The position numbers and the translations under genes are program-made. Source: Kluyvera cryocrescens NBRC 102467 (GTDB lineage Bacteria; Pseudomonadota; Gammaproteobacteria; Enterobacterales; Enterobacteriaceae). From it: 64,000 nucleotides of DNA. The stretch lies in NCBI RefSeq assembly GCF_001571285.1, contig NZ_BCTM01000013.1, positions 122,426 through 186,425 on the forward strand, read 5' to 3'. How positions within the stretch are numbered: the stretch's first letter is position 1; every line of letters begins with the position of its first letter. Positions 17,467 through 25,628 of the stretch are shown here, piece after piece. Below the pieces are notes generated by a model. The model ran no database searches. It was not told the DNA's origin and saw nothing but the letters and a program-made list of their open reading frames with translations.

Positions 17467-17760
17467 TTACTGACTCATCGCCTCTTTTTTCATGCCATCT
17501 TTCGCCATGTTATCCATTTTTCCCATCTTGTCCTTTTTCATGCCGTCTTTGTGCATACCGTCTTTAGCCATTCCCTCTTTACACATGCCGTCCTTACACA
17601 TTTTGTCATGCGGTTTCGCCATGCCATCTTTGGCCATGCCGTCGTGAGACATTTCCATACCGTCTTTATGCATCGCATCTTTGCTCATGCTGTCGGCGGC
17701 CTGAACGTTCACCATAAACAGGGCGGACAGAGCAGCAGCGGCAATCATCATCTTTTTCAT
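17467..17760 (-). CDS. Secreted pentapeptide MXKDX repeat protein
   Basis: 97-residue protein with a Sec signal peptide (MKKMMIAAAALSALFMVNVQA, cleavage near residue 21). The mature part is almost only the repeat M-x-K-D-G: methionines at 25, 30, 35, then 42, 47, then 54-79 every five residues, then 85, 90, 95, 16 Met in 76 residues. It also has C55, C60 and four His. Such MXKDX proteins are known only as a family. Periplasmic Met-rich peptides elsewhere (MrpX of Azospira) scavenge hypochlorite and are repaired by a YedY-type reductase. It lies 30 bases after an MsrP-like gene on the same strand. Metal binding (Cu) is an alternative role. Confidence 0.85.
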   Translation of the reverse strand: MKKMMIAAAALSALFMVNVQAADSMSKDAMHKDGMEMSHDGMAKDGMAKPHDKMCKDGMCKEGMAKDGMHKDGMKKDKMGKMDNMAKDGMKKEAMSQ

Positions 17761-17790
17761 GGTATTTCCTCATCATTTTTGCGTTAGGGA

Positions 17791-18561
17791 TTAACTTCCA
17801 CCAAACCAGTTGTATCCCTGGTCTTCCCAGTAACCGCCTGGGAAACGATTGGTGATTTCGATAGATAAAACGTGCTTCGGGTTTTTGTATCCGAGCTTGG
17901 TCGGAATACGGATTTTCATCGGATAACCGTACTCAGGGGGCAGAATGCGGTTATCCCAGGTTAAGGCCAGCAGCGTCTGGGGATGGAGCGCGGTGGCCAT
18001 ATCGATGCTGGTGTAGTAGTCATCCGCGCAGCGGAAGCTGACGTATCTGGCGCGACGGTCAGCGCCAATCAGCTGCAGAAACTCGCGGAAAGGCACGCCG
18101 CCCCATTTGCCGATAGCGCTCCAGCCCTCGACGCAGATATGGCGGGTGATTTGGCTGACCTGCTGCATGTGATAAAGCTCGGTTAAGCTCCAGCTTTTGG
18201 TTGTCTGTACCAGGCCGCGGATCTCCAGTTGGTAATCACGTCCATCCACTTTCGGGATATCTTCTGGGCCATAGAAGGCGTTAAACGGGAAGGGGCGCGT
18301 GATCTGTGACTCACTGTATTCCGGTGCCAGATCGCGGTCGCTAAACAGGAATCCCTGCACGCGATCGTTAAAGCGAGACATGCGGGACAGCGCCGTCTCT
18401 ACGCTTTCGTTATCGCTGATATCACAACCGGTGAGCATCATGATGCCGCCGAGCGTCAGACCCTGGCGCAACAGGCGACGGCGGTCTGGGCTCAGCAACT
18501 TTTCTGCGTCCTTAACCAAATAATGTGAATCGCTGGCGGAAAGAAAGGTCGGTTTTTTCAT
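17791..18561 (-). CDS. Tat-exported molybdopterin oxidoreductase lipoprotein (MsrP-like)
   Basis: 256-residue sulfite-oxidase-fold protein related to the catalytic subunit MsrP (YedY). C143 in RHICVEGWSAIG is the expected molybdenum ligand; ALHPQTLLAL and PVRL-like YPMKIRIP motifs follow. The N-terminus has a twin-arginine stretch (DRRRLLRQG, R27-R29) and a lipobox LTGC with C46 and D47, predicting Tat export, lipidation and inner-membrane retention. This anchoring differs from soluble MsrP. ATG at 18561 is chosen because AAGGAT is correctly spaced; a GTG at 18582 would overlap the upstream gene. It follows the cytochrome b gene by ten bases. Substrate is inferred (methionine sulfoxide or another S/N-oxide). 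Confidence 0.85.
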   Translation of the reverse strand: MKKPTFLSASDSHYLVKDAEKLLSPDRRRLLRQGLTLGGIMMLTGCDISDNESVETALSRMSRFNDRVQGFLFSDRDLAPEYSESQITRPFPFNAFYGPEDIPKVDGRDYQLEIRGLVQTTKSWSLTELYHMQQVSQITRHICVEGWSAIGKWGGVPFREFLQLIGADRRARYVSFRCADDYYTSIDMATALHPQTLLALTWDNRILPPEYGYPMKIRIPTKLGYKNPKHVLSIEITNRFPGGYWEDQGYNWFGGS

Positions 18562-18571
18562 TTTGTTATCC

Positions 18572-19171
18572 TTAGCGTCCACGCAGCATGGCGAGTAAAG
18601 TTCGCGGCACCAGTAGCACCATCAGCAGGTGAATCACCACGAACAGGCCCATCGCGCTCATACAGAAGAAATGGATATAGCGGGCGGCCTCATAACCACC
18701 GAGCAGGTCACGCAGCAGCGGAAACTGCACGGATTTCCACAGTACCAGGCCCGACAGCACCAGACCGATACCCAGCAAAATCACGCCTAAATAAGCCAGC
18801 TTTTGCACCGCGTTGTAGTGGCTCAGGTCGGCATGCTGGAGCTTGCCGCGTAGCGCCTGGCGCAGGTCATCGACAATCTCGCGGGGTGAAAGCGGCAAGA
18901 ATTTGTGGCGAAAACGCCCGGTGATGATGCCGAGCGTCAAATACACCACCGCATTGATTCCCAGCACCCACATCATGGCGAAATGCCACTGCAACGCGCC
19001 GCCGAGCCAGCCGCCGAGCGTGAGGCTGGCCGGAAAGGTAAAATCAAACAGCGGGGAGGCGTTGTAGATGCGCCAGCCGCTAAACAGCATGCCGGCAATG
19101 GCGATAGCGTTTACCCAGTGGCAGCAGCGCAGCCACAATGGGTGAATGTTTGCAGGATGCGATGCGGACAT
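18572..19171 (-). CDS. Cytochrome b561-type membrane subunit
   Basis: 199-residue integral membrane protein with about four helices and histidines typical of a di-haem cytochrome b (HPLWLRCCHWVNA, QWHFAMMWV, RYIHFFCM, VVIHLLMVLLVPRT). Probably passes quinol electrons to the adjacent molybdoenzyme, the role MsrQ plays for MsrP, although it resembles b561/hydrogenase-type cytochromes rather than MsrQ. The ATG at 19171 has GGAG upstream; the open frame begins at 19222. First gene of a three-gene operon divergent from the two-component system. Confidence 0.85.
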   Translation of the reverse strand: MSASHPANIHPLWLRCCHWVNAIAIAGMLFSGWRIYNASPLFDFTFPASLTLGGWLGGALQWHFAMMWVLGINAVVYLTLGIITGRFRHKFLPLSPREIVDDLRQALRGKLQHADLSHYNAVQKLAYLGVILLGIGLVLSGLVLWKSVQFPLLRDLLGGYEAARYIHFFCMSAMGLFVVIHLLMVLLVPRTLLAMLRGR

Positions 19172-19309
19172 GGCCGGCTCTCCGTGAATGACATGTCCAC
19201 AGCATGCGCGGTTTCTGATCACCAGATCCTCACGGAAGTTTAAATAAAATGTGATAACTTGCCGCGCCCGCCTGCGTTAAGCTTGAGAAAAGTCTGTCGG
19301 TGAAGAGTT

Positions 19310-20032
19310 ATGAATAGCGCAAAGAAAATACTGCTGGTCGAAGACGATCAGGACATCGCCACCTTACTGCGGCTTAACCTGCAGGATGAGGGCTATCAGA
19401 TAGTGCATGAAGCCGATGGCAATCAGGCGCTGATACAGCTTGAAAAACAGAGCTGGGACGCGGTGATCCTCGATTTGATGCTGCCGGGCGTTGACGGGCT
19501 GGAGATTTGCCGTCGTATCCGCCAAATGACGCGTTATCTACCGGTGATTATTATCAGCGCCCGTACCAGCGAAACCCATCGGGTGCTGGGGCTGGAGATG
19601 GGGGCTGACGATTATCTGCCGAAGCCATTTTCCGTGCTGGAGCTGATTGCTCGCGTCAAGGCACTGTTTCGCCGCCAGGAGGCGATGGGGCAAAATATCC
19701 GCCTCGAAAGCGGCTCAATAGCCTGTCACGGCCTCGATATCGAACCGCTGTCGCGGGAAGTGCGCCTGCGCGGTGAACCGGTCGAACTGACGCCGCGCGA
19801 ATTTGACCTGCTGTACTGGTTTGCGCGTCATCCGGGTGAGGTTTTTTCCCGCTTATCGCTGCTCGACCGGGTGTGGGGCTATCAGCATGAAGGCTATGAG
19901 CACACCGTCAACACCCACATTAACCGCCTACGGATTAAGATAGAGCGCGATCCCGCCGAGCCGGAAATCATTCTGACCGTCTGGGGAAAAGGCTATAAAT
20001 TCGCCACGGAAAAAACGGAGTCTACGCCATGA
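19310..20032 (+). CDS. OmpR/PhoB-family response regulator
   Basis: 240 residues: receiver domain (1-120) with acidic pocket E11 D12 D13, phospho-acceptor D55 (ILDLMLPG), switch T/S in IISA and K105 (LPKPF), then a winged-helix output domain (about 135-235, EVRLRGEPVELTPREFDLLYW, VNTHINRLRIKI). Probably activates the divergent cytochrome b/molybdoenzyme/MXKDX operon and itself across 138 bases. Overlaps the sensor gene by four bases (ATGA). Not in the K-12 order here; analogous in logic to HprR of msrPQ. Confidence 0.9.
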   Translation: MNSAKKILLVEDDQDIATLLRLNLQDEGYQIVHEADGNQALIQLEKQSWDAVILDLMLPGVDGLEICRRIRQMTRYLPVIIISARTSETHRVLGLEMGADDYLPKPFSVLELIARVKALFRRQEAMGQNIRLESGSIACHGLDIEPLSREVRLRGEPVELTPREFDLLYWFARHPGEVFSRLSLLDRVWGYQHEGYEHTVNTHINRLRIKIERDPAEPEIILTVWGKGYKFATEKTESTP

Positions 20033-21501
20033 TCCGTCGATTGAGCCTCAGCCAGCGTTTAACCTTGGTGTTCACCACTATTTTGCTGCTCTGCGCCGTG
20101 GCGGTATGTAGCGTGCAGCTTTACAGCAGCAGCCAGTACGGGAATGCGATGGTGCAGCGGCTGTCGGCCGGCCTGGCGCAGCAAATTGTCAAAAGTGAGC
20201 CGCTGCTGGATGCGCAGGGCAATGTGAATCGGCAGACGCTCAAAACATTGTTTGACCGCCTGATGACGCTCAATCCCAGCGTCGAGCTGTATTTGGTTTC
20301 ACCGGAAGGCCAACTGCTGGCCGATGCCGCTCCGGCAGGGCATTTGAAGCGGCAGACCATCGCCGTTGCGCCGCTACAAACATTTCTCGCAGGTGCCGCC
20401 TGGCCGGTCTACGGCGATGACCCGCGCAGCGTTGATAAGCAAAAAGTATTCAGCGTCGCACCGGTGCGTCTGAACGGCGAGCTGCACTGCTATCTGTACA
20501 TTATTCTGCAGGGTGAGGATCTCAATGCTCTCGCCGATACCGCATGGCGTGATGCGCTGTGGAGCACGCTCTCGTGGTCTTTGCTGCTGGTGGCGCTGTT
20601 TGGCCTGCTGGCCGGGATGACCGTCTGGTATTGGGTGACGCGCCCGGTGAAAAAGCTGACCTCGGACGTCCGCGGGCTGGACCAGGACAGTATCAGCGCC
20701 ATTAAGCAACTGGCGCAGCAGACGCTGGAAAGCCATCCGGCGAATGAGGTGGCGATTTTGCGCAATACCTTTATCGAGCTGGCGCGCAAAATTGCCAATC
20801 AGTGGGATCAGCTGTCCGATAGCGACCGGCAGCGCCGCGAATTTATCGCCAATATTTCCCATGACTTACGCACGCCGTTGACCTCTTTGTTGGGGTATCT
20901 GGAAACTCTGTCAATGAAAGCCGATACGCTCTCACCCGCCGATAATCGCCAGTATCTGGCCATTGCGCTGCGGCAAGGACATAAGGTTCGCCATTTATCC
21001 CAGCAGCTGTTTGAGCTAGCCAAGCTGGAGCACGGCGGAATCAAACCCCAGCTTGAGCGGTTCGCCATTGGCGATCTGATTCAGGACGTGGCGCAGAAAT
21101 TCGATCTGGCGATTGAAACCCGGCAGCTTAAGCTTCAGGTCGATATGCCGCGGGCGCTGCCGCAGGTGCTGGCCGATGTGTCAATGATAGAACGGGTGGT
21201 CACTAATCTGCTGGATAACGCCGTGCGTCATACGCCGATTGGCGGAACCATCGCGCTACGCGTTTGGCAGGAGGGCGCCCAGTTACAGGTCGAAGTCGCC
21301 GATAGCGGGCCGGGCGTTGAGCAAGATCTGCGCGACCAGCTATTCCAGCGGCCATCGGTGCTTAATCCGCAGAGCGTGCGGGAGAATCGCGGTGGTCTGG
21401 GGTTGCTGATTGTCCGCAGAATGCTGGAGCTGCACGGTGGGGGGATTCGGTTGATGGAAGCGTCCACAGGAGCCTGTTTCCGCTTCTTTGTCCCGCTGTA
21501 A
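20029..21501 (+). CDS. Membrane sensor histidine kinase
   Basis: 490 residues: first helix about 10-28, periplasmic domain about 30-180, second helix about 183-203 (LLLVALFGLLAGMTVWY), HAMP (about 205-260), HisKA with phospho-histidine H278 in FIANISHDLRTPLTSLLGY, and HATPase_c with N box (VVTNLLDNAVRHTP), G1 (VADSGPGV) and G2 (RGGLGLLIV). It likely senses an envelope signal controlling the oxidant-repair cluster. The stimulus is unknown. Confidence 0.9.
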   Translation: MIRRLSLSQRLTLVFTTILLLCAVAVCSVQLYSSSQYGNAMVQRLSAGLAQQIVKSEPLLDAQGNVNRQTLKTLFDRLMTLNPSVELYLVSPEGQLLADAAPAGHLKRQTIAVAPLQTFLAGAAWPVYGDDPRSVDKQKVFSVAPVRLNGELHCYLYIILQGEDLNALADTAWRDALWSTLSWSLLLVALFGLLAGMTVWYWVTRPVKKLTSDVRGLDQDSISAIKQLAQQTLESHPANEVAILRNTFIELARKIANQWDQLSDSDRQRREFIANISHDLRTPLTSLLGYLETLSMKADTLSPADNRQYLAIALRQGHKVRHLSQQLFELAKLEHGGIKPQLERFAIGDLIQDVAQKFDLAIETRQLKLQVDMPRALPQVLADVSMIERVVTNLLDNAVRHTPIGGTIALRVWQEGAQLQVEVADSGPGVEQDLRDQLFQRPSVLNPQSVRENRGGLGLLIVRRMLELHGGGIRLMEASTGACFRFFVPL

Positions 21502-21508
21502 AAAGAAA

Positions 21509-21540
21509 CCCCGCTCGGCGCGATGCCTGCGGGGTATTTT
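21509..21540. terminator. Bidirectional terminator between the kinase gene and artJ
   Basis: CCCCGC (21509-21514) pairs with GCGGGG (21529-21534); TATTTT follows on the plus strand, and on the minus strand TTTCTTTTT. It serves the convergent kinase and artJ genes. Confidence 0.6.
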
Positions 21541-21543
21541 CAC

Positions 21544-22275
21544 TTACTGTGGGAACCACTGGTCGCTGATTTTCTGATAAGTGCCATCGGCTTTAATCGC
21601 TTTCAGCGCGCCGTTAAGTTTCTCCAGCAGGGCTTTGTTGTCCGGACGCACCGCAATGCCAAGGCCGGTACCGAAGTACTGCGCGTCGGTCACTTTTGGC
21701 GTCGCCGCGCCCAGCTGCGGGTTGGTTTTCAGCCATTCGTTCACCACGGCGGTATCACCAAATACGCCATCGATGCGGCCATTTTTCAGGTCAATAATCG
21801 CGTTCTGGTAGCTGTCATAGGCCACGGTTTTCACTTCCGGGTGTTTATCCATCAGGTATTTCTGGTGGGTTGTCCCGTTTTCCATCCCGATACGTTTGCC
21901 TTTCAGATCTTCAAAGCTTTTGAACTCGCCCTTTTTGGCGATAACTAATGCGGAGTTAGCATAGTATGGGTCGGTAAAGGAGACCTGTTTGCTACGCTCC
22001 GGGGTAATATCCATACCGGAAATCACCGCGTCGTATTTTTTGAATTTCAGCGCCGGGATCAGGCTGTCGAACGCATGGTTGGTGAAGGTACATTCGGCCT
22101 GCATTTGTTTGCACAGCGCGTTCGCCAGATCGATATCAAAGCCAACAATCTGGTTGTTTGCATCCATTGATTCAAATGGTGGATAGGTCGCGGAAACGCC
22201 AAAGCTGATTTTATCTGCGGCATGTGCGCCTGCGGCAACGGTGGCGAGTAAGGCGGCCAATACTAATTTTTTCAT
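21544..22275 (-). CDS. artJ: Arginine-binding periplasmic protein ArtJ
   Basis: Periplasmic L-arginine receptor feeding the ArtPQM importer. The ATG at 22275 gives 243 residues with a signal peptide (MKKLVLAALLATVAAGAHA); the open frame upstream to 22392 is leader. The type 2 binding fold shows ATYPPFESMDANNQIVGFDIDLA, SGMDITPER, GTTHQKYL and RIDGVFGDTAVVNEWL. It is strongly similar to ArtI in this window. Monocistronic, with two ARG boxes upstream. Confidence 0.95.
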   Translation of the reverse strand: MKKLVLAALLATVAAGAHAADKISFGVSATYPPFESMDANNQIVGFDIDLANALCKQMQAECTFTNHAFDSLIPALKFKKYDAVISGMDITPERSKQVSFTDPYYANSALVIAKKGEFKSFEDLKGKRIGMENGTTHQKYLMDKHPEVKTVAYDSYQNAIIDLKNGRIDGVFGDTAVVNEWLKTNPQLGAATPKVTDAQYFGTGLGIAVRPDNKALLEKLNGALKAIKADGTYQKISDQWFPQ

Positions 22276-22344
22276 GGATGTGCTCCTGTCTGTCTGACTT
22301 GTTAGATGCTGCCCTGCGTGTGGCATGGGGGTACAATGCCACTG

Positions 22345-22383
22345 CGTGAATTTATATGCAATATAATTGAGTAAATATTTTAT
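22345..22383. promoter_or_regulatory. Tandem ARG boxes upstream of artJ
   Basis: Two 18-bp boxes with cores TGAATTTATATGCA (22347-22360) and TGAGTAAATATTTT (22368-22381). Starts are 21 bases apart, the exact phasing of ArgR hexamer sites. The first matches the half-site pattern TGAAT-N4-ATTCA at nine of ten bases, the second at seven. ArgR repression of artJ is known in E. coli. Confidence 0.7.
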
Positions 22384-22390
22384 ACATTGC

Positions 22391-22423
22391 AAAAAAAAAC
22401 GGACAAGCCAGTGACTTATCCGT
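22391..22423 (-). terminator. Terminator of artPIQM
   Basis: Stem of 22399-22407 with 22415-22423 (one mismatch); on the minus strand it is followed by a run of eight T. It lies 27 bases after the artM stop. Confidence 0.8.
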
Positions 22424-22449
22424 TTTTTGATTTTCTATTTATGCAAAAC

Positions 22450-23118
22450 TTAATTGCGGCGCTCGAAGGCTAATGCCTTACGCTCAATTAAGCGCATGAG
22501 CAGCGTTAACAGGCCGTTGACGACCAGATAAACCAGCCCGGCGGCACCAAAGACCATCACGTCGTAGGTACGCCCATACAGCAATTGTCCATGGCCCATG
22601 ACTTCCATCAGGGTGATGGTGTAGGCCAGCGACGTACTCTTGAACACCAGCACCACTTCGTTGGAGTAAGAAGAAAGCGCACGTTTGAGCGCGTACGGCA
22701 GTAGGATCGCCAGCGTATCTTTCTTGCTCATCCCCAGCGAACTACAGGACTGCCATTGGCCTTCCGGGATCGCGCGAATGGCACCGTAGAATAGCTGCGT
22801 GGTATACGCCGCGCTGTTGAGCGACAGTGCAATCAGCGCGCACAGCCACGGCTCAGACAGCAGGTGCCACACCACCGGATAGTTCTGCAGCGACGGGAAC
22901 TGACCCGGGCCGTAGTAGATCAGGAAGATCTGCACCAGCAGCGGGGTGCCGGTGAATAGGGTGATGTAGCCGCGAACCAGCCAGACCAGCACCGGCGTTT
23001 TCAGCGTCAAAATGATGGTGAAAATCAGCGACAGCACCAGCGCCACGACGATAGAGGCCACGGTTAGCGTCAGGCTGGTATGCAGCCCTTTCATCAGCTC
23101 CGGTAAATACTCGAGCAT
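22450..23118 (-). CDS. artM: Arginine ABC transporter permease ArtM
   Basis: HisM/GlnP-type inner-membrane permease, 222 residues as in K-12, with about five helices. The ABC-docking EAA loop lies at AIPEGQWQSCSSLGMSKKDTLAILLP. It pairs with ArtQ to form the channel for arginine. The ATG overlaps the artQ stop by one base (TGATG). Confidence 0.95.
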   Translation of the reverse strand: MLEYLPELMKGLHTSLTLTVASIVVALVLSLIFTIILTLKTPVLVWLVRGYITLFTGTPLLVQIFLIYYGPGQFPSLQNYPVVWHLLSEPWLCALIALSLNSAAYTTQLFYGAIRAIPEGQWQSCSSLGMSKKDTLAILLPYALKRALSSYSNEVVLVFKSTSLAYTITLMEVMGHGQLLYGRTYDVMVFGAAGLVYLVVNGLLTLLMRLIERKALAFERRN

Positions 23119-23834
23119 CAGCCTGGTCTCCGTTCAAAGCGAGTGGTACGCAGGTCAATGCGTTTGAGGATGTACTGGCTTAACAGCGTAATCACCAGGT
23201 AAATAGCTGCGGCAACGATGTACCAGGTAAACGGCTCCTGGGTCCGCGTGGCGATGCTTTTGGTTTGCAGCATCAAATCGTTCACGCTAATCAGCGACAC
23301 CAGCGCGGTATCCTTCAGCAGCACCAGCCACTGGTTGCCCAAACCGGGTAGCGCGTGGCGCCACATTTGCGGCATCACCAGACGGAAGAAAATGGCGCTT
23401 TTCGACAACCCCAGCGCCTGTCCCGACTCCCATTGGCCCATCGGGACCGCTTTCAGCGCACCGCGCAGCGTTTGCGAGGCATAGGCTGCATAGAGCAAAG
23501 AGAGGGCGATAACACCGCACAGGAACGGGCTGACATCGAAGTTTTCGATCTGCATCTGTACCGGAATTTGCACGAAACCAAGGTTTATCGTGAAGCCGTC
23601 AGACAGCGTCAGTAGCAGTTGAGAGGAGCCAAAATAGATAAACAGCACCACCAGAATTTCCGGCAGGCCGCGCAGCACGGTAACCAGCGCCGAGCCTGCC
23701 CATGCGACAGGACGCCATTTTACTGACTCCCATACCGCAAAGAACATCGCCAGCGCCAGCCCGATGACCAGTGCACAAATGGCAAGGCCGACGGTCATGC
23801 CGGCGGCGCTTGCTAAAGGAAACATTTCGTTCAT
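23118..23834 (-). CDS. artQ: Arginine ABC transporter permease ArtQ
   Basis: Second permease, 238 residues from the ATG at 23834; a TTG one codon upstream is less likely. About five helices and an EAA loop ([27 protein letters not shown]). Nearly identical in layout to K-12 ArtQ. Situated between artI and artM in the artPIQM operon. Confidence 0.95.
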   Translation of the reverse strand: MNEMFPLASAAGMTVGLAICALVIGLALAMFFAVWESVKWRPVAWAGSALVTVLRGLPEILVVLFIYFGSSQLLLTLSDGFTINLGFVQIPVQMQIENFDVSPFLCGVIALSLLYAAYASQTLRGALKAVPMGQWESGQALGLSKSAIFFRLVMPQMWRHALPGLGNQWLVLLKDTALVSLISVNDLMLQTKSIATRTQEPFTWYIVAAAIYLVITLLSQYILKRIDLRTTRFERRPG

Positions 23835-23840
23835 CAAGTC

Positions 23841-24572
23841 TTACTTCTGGAACCATTTAGCGTAGATGGTGGCGTACGTCCCATCTTTCTTCACTTTTTC
23901 CAGCGCAGCATTGAATTTCTGCTGCAGCTCGGTGTTGCCCTGGCGGACAGCGATACCCAGACCGGTACCGAAGTAGCCTTTGTCAGCCACTTTATCGCCC
24001 ACGGCCGCCAGCTTGTCGTTCGCTTTCAGCCATTCGGTAACCACTGCAGTGTCACCAAAGACGGCATCAATACGACCGTTTTGCAGATCCAGCTTCGCAT
24101 TCTGATAGCTGTCGTAAGGTACGGTAGTGATTTCCGGATGTTTATCCATGATGAATTTCTGGTGCGTGGTACCGTTCTGCACGCCGACTTTTTTGCCTTT
24201 CAGCTGGTCAACGCCGGTGAATTTGCCCTTCACGCCGACAAACAGCGCGGAGTTGTCATAGTACGGGGTAGTGAACAGAACCTGTTTTTCACGCTCAGGG
24301 GTGATATCCATTCCGGCCATGACCGCGTCAATACGGCGGAACTTCAGGCTTGGGATCAGGCTATCGAAAGACTGATTGCTGAAGGTACAGGTGGCATCAA
24401 TCTCTTTACACAGGGCGTTCGCCAGATCTACGTCAAAGCCGACGATCTGGTTGTTGGCATCCATCGACTCAAATGGAGGGTAGGAGGCTTCCGTGGCAAA
24501 ACGAATGGTTTGAGCGGCGGCAGCGGAGAGGCTGAAGCTTGCGAGCAGCGCGGCAATCAGTATTTTTTTCAT
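23841..24572 (-). CDS. artI: Periplasmic amino-acid-binding protein ArtI
   Basis: Binding protein encoded within artPIQM; 243 residues from the ATG at 24572 (the frame opens at 24578), with signal peptide MKKILIAALLASFSLSAAAA. Shares with ArtJ the blocks ASYPPFESMDANNQIVGFDVDLANALC and GTTHQKFIMDKHPEI, showing paralogy. In K-12 ArtJ binds arginine, while the ArtI ligand is less certain. Confidence 0.95.
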   Translation of the reverse strand: MKKILIAALLASFSLSAAAAQTIRFATEASYPPFESMDANNQIVGFDVDLANALCKEIDATCTFSNQSFDSLIPSLKFRRIDAVMAGMDITPEREKQVLFTTPYYDNSALFVGVKGKFTGVDQLKGKKVGVQNGTTHQKFIMDKHPEITTVPYDSYQNAKLDLQNGRIDAVFGDTAVVTEWLKANDKLAAVGDKVADKGYFGTGLGIAVRQGNTELQQKFNAALEKVKKDGTYATIYAKWFQK

Positions 24573-24589
24573 AGTCATTGTCCTGAATC

Positions 24590-25318
24590 TCAGTGAGAAA
24601 GATAACTTCTAAATGCATCCGTCTGTGGGCTGTTAAAGCAGCTTGCATCGCCTTGTTCGACGATATAACCGTTTTCCATGTACACCACGCGGCTGGCCGT
24701 TTTACGCGCCACTTCGACTTCGTGGGTGACGATAACTTGGGTTATGTTGGTTTCCGCCAGTTCGTGAATGATGCTGACGATCTGTGCGGTGATTTCCGGG
24801 TCGAGGGCGGCGGTTGGCTCATCAAACAGCAGAACCTGCGGCTCCATCATCAGCGCACGGGCAATCGCCACGCGCTGCTGTTGACCACCGGAAAGATGCA
24901 GAGGGAAGCGGTCGCTAAAGGGTTTGAGGCGTAAACGCTCAAGCAGTTTCTCCGCACGGGCCATCGCCTGATCTTTGCTCAGACCCAGCACGCGGCAGGG
25001 CGCTTCAATCAGGTTTTGTACCACCGTCAGGTGCGGCCAGAGATTGTACTGCTGGAAGACCATACCCACGTTTTGACGCAGTTCGCGAATCGCTTTGTCT
25101 GACGGGGCTTTAGCAAAATCGAAATGGTTACCCGCAATCGCCAGAGTGCCTGATTTTGGCATCTCCAGCAGATTCAGCACGCGCAGCAGTGAGCTTTTAC
25201 CCGCGCCGCTTGGGCCAAGCAGCACCAGCGTTTCGCCTTCTGGGCACTGCAGCGTGATGTCGAATAGCGCCTGATGTGCGCCATAAAAGCAGTTAATGCC
25301 GTCTAATTTAATGCTCAT
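24590..25318 (-). CDS. artP: Arginine ABC transporter ATPase ArtP
   Basis: 242-residue ATPase energising ArtQM. Walker [11 protein letters not shown]-loop [10 protein letters not shown], signature [15 protein letters not shown], Walker [15 protein letters not shown], switch VTHEVEVA. First gene of artPIQM; 17 bases separate it from artI. Confidence 0.96.
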   Translation of the reverse strand: MSIKLDGINCFYGAHQALFDITLQCPEGETLVLLGPSGAGKSSLLRVLNLLEMPKSGTLAIAGNHFDFAKAPSDKAIRELRQNVGMVFQQYNLWPHLTVVQNLIEAPCRVLGLSKDQAMARAEKLLERLRLKPFSDRFPLHLSGGQQQRVAIARALMMEPQVLLFDEPTAALDPEITAQIVSIIHELAETNITQVIVTHEVEVARKTASRVVYMENGYIVEQGDASCFNSPQTDAFRSYLSH

Positions 25319-25628
25319 TGATACCCGTCACGAATATGTTGTCCTCGCCCTGGAAACGCCAGGTGCTTACTCCGCTGCCGCTTTACTCATCCCCGCTGAA
25401 GGTATCAGCCGTAGAGGAATTATCAGCAATTGAGGCCGCAAATAGTACCTTTGACAGAATAGTTATGCAATATTTGTGCGTTAAAACTTAAATATAAACC
25501 AACTTTTCTTATAAAGTTAGCACAAAATAACGGTCGGGGTGGGGGCGGGGAATAAATGTCGGCATTCCAGAGGGAATGCCAGACATTTTGCCGGAATAAC
25601 CGGTTAAGCAGAATTTGTTAACAGCTAA
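25319..25628. other. Intergenic region between artP and ybjP
   Basis: 310 bases, no credible gene. Contains the artP promoter (25442-25470) overlapping a weak ARG box and a hairpin (25561-25580, GGCATTCC / GGGAATGCC) about 50 bases after ybjP that may end its transcript. Confidence 0.6.
25442..25470 (-). promoter_or_regulatory. artP promoter with overlapping ARG-like box
   Basis: On the minus strand, -35 TTGCAT (complement of 25465-25470), a 17-base spacer, and -10 TACTAT (25442-25447). An ARG-like core (25456-25469) with eight of ten half-site bases overlaps the -35. A second box 21 bases away is poor. ArgR control is expected from E. coli. Confidence 0.6.

Noticed and set aside
17467..17760. 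MXKDX region as a non-coding tandem repeat or CRISPR
   Set aside because: The repeats are protein-level pentapeptides in one frame with signal peptide and ribosome site; no spacers of constant length.
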